A stretch of DNA of 64,000 bases from Symbiodinium natans (Eukaryota > Sar > Dinophyceae > Suessiales > Symbiodiniaceae): assembly GCA_905221605.1 (NCBI GenBank), contig CAJNDS010002611.1, positions 278,202 through 342,201 of the forward strand. Reading direction: 5' to 3'. Numbering within the stretch: the first letter of the stretch is position 1; every line of letters begins with the position of its first letter. The translations under genes and the position numbers were made by a program. Shown in pieces: positions 63,735-64,000 of this stretch. The notes under the pieces were generated by a model, which had not been told where the DNA came from, made no database searches, and worked only from the letters and a program-made list of their open reading frames with translations.

Positions 63735-64000
63735 ACGAGCGAGTTTGAACGAGTCGATCCAAAACGAAAGCGGATGGCTGTGGGTCACAGCAAGCTCTCT
63801 CGAGGATGGACTCATGCTCGGAATCGTCGGAGCCATCGGGCGCGCAATCGTCAGACGCCACGTGCCATGGCCAAAGTTCATGACTTGTTGTGGCCAAGAC
63901 CAGCATACATTGAGCATGTTGAGCATGCTAAAGCGCATTACAATGTGCTAGAGCATCCTGGGCCCTTATGGCAACCTGTCCAAAACGCTCCCGGATTAAG
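63735..64000 (+). CDS. Probable exon, open at the right edge
   Basis: The frame reads EFERVDPKRKRMAVGHSKLS then HRARNRQTPRAMAKVHDLLW and PRPAYIEHVEHAKAHYNVLE, running to the window end without a stop. The first half is very basic, the second mixed. Upstream limit near 63,717-63,745 (GATTTTCAG at about 63,690-63,698). Unrecognised. Confidence 0.45.

Noticed and set aside
1-64000. Bacterial or organelle origin, tRNA, rRNA or CRISPR arrays
   Set aside because: Genes are intron-split, no Shine-Dalgarno-led operons occur, and I saw no tRNA cloverleaf, rRNA core or regular repeat-spacer array.

Overview
The window looks like nuclear DNA from a dinoflagellate (Symbiodiniaceae/Suessiales-like). Four things point that way. 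Coding sequence is cut into many short exons whose introns begin GT, GC and once apparently GA, and mostly end AG before a G. Reverse-transcriptase fragments of dinoflagellate type are common. Arabidopsis-type TTTAGGG repeats are present. Outside the mobile DNA, every gene I can read runs on the + strand, which fits the one-directional gene blocks of dinoflagellates. There are no bacterial operons, rRNA, tRNA or CRISPR that I can support.

Layout. 1-1149: 3' part of a voltage-gated cation channel with two EF hands. About 1467-4512: a spliced isoprenylcysteine methylesterase-like alpha/beta hydrolase with an intact Ser-Asp-His triad. About 6.6-14.9 kb: a graveyard of nested non-LTR retroelement fragments from at least three families. 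15.8-16.4 kb: a long TG microsatellite. 18.8-20.5 kb: an isochorismatase-family hydrolase with an intact Asp-Lys-Cys triad and a C-terminal membrane anchor. 20.8-26.5 kb: scattered exons of unrecognised genes and a clean 400-bp MITE (23,677-24,076). 44.2-46.35 kb: the 3' part of a CEP120-like centriole gene. 48-64 kb: many short + strand exons of genes I do not recognise; the last is open at the right edge.

The standout is 29,936-42,068: a 12,133-bp unit bounded by 35-bp terminal inverted repeats (2 mismatches) beginning CCCTGAGTCTCC, flanked by TA on both sides. Its four main genes all run on the - strand, against the surrounding + strand genes: a 616-aa transposase-like protein with candidate DDE residues, a 461-aa Lys/acidic protein, a 336-aa protein ending in an RS domain, and a 512-aa Lys-rich protein. 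For all four I could build exon models whose intron phases close exactly. Blocks of TTTAGGG/CCCTAAA repeats sit in the introns and intergenic gaps of this unit only. TACTTGYGAGACA-type motifs cluster in opposite orientation at the two ends, and related TTTACWTGTGAGA motifs lie about 90-140 bp before each start codon. I read it as a large autonomous DNA transposon carrying several genes and telomere-like DNA.

Functions rest on family motifs recognised by eye. Splice sites are inferred from reading frame and homology, without transcripts.
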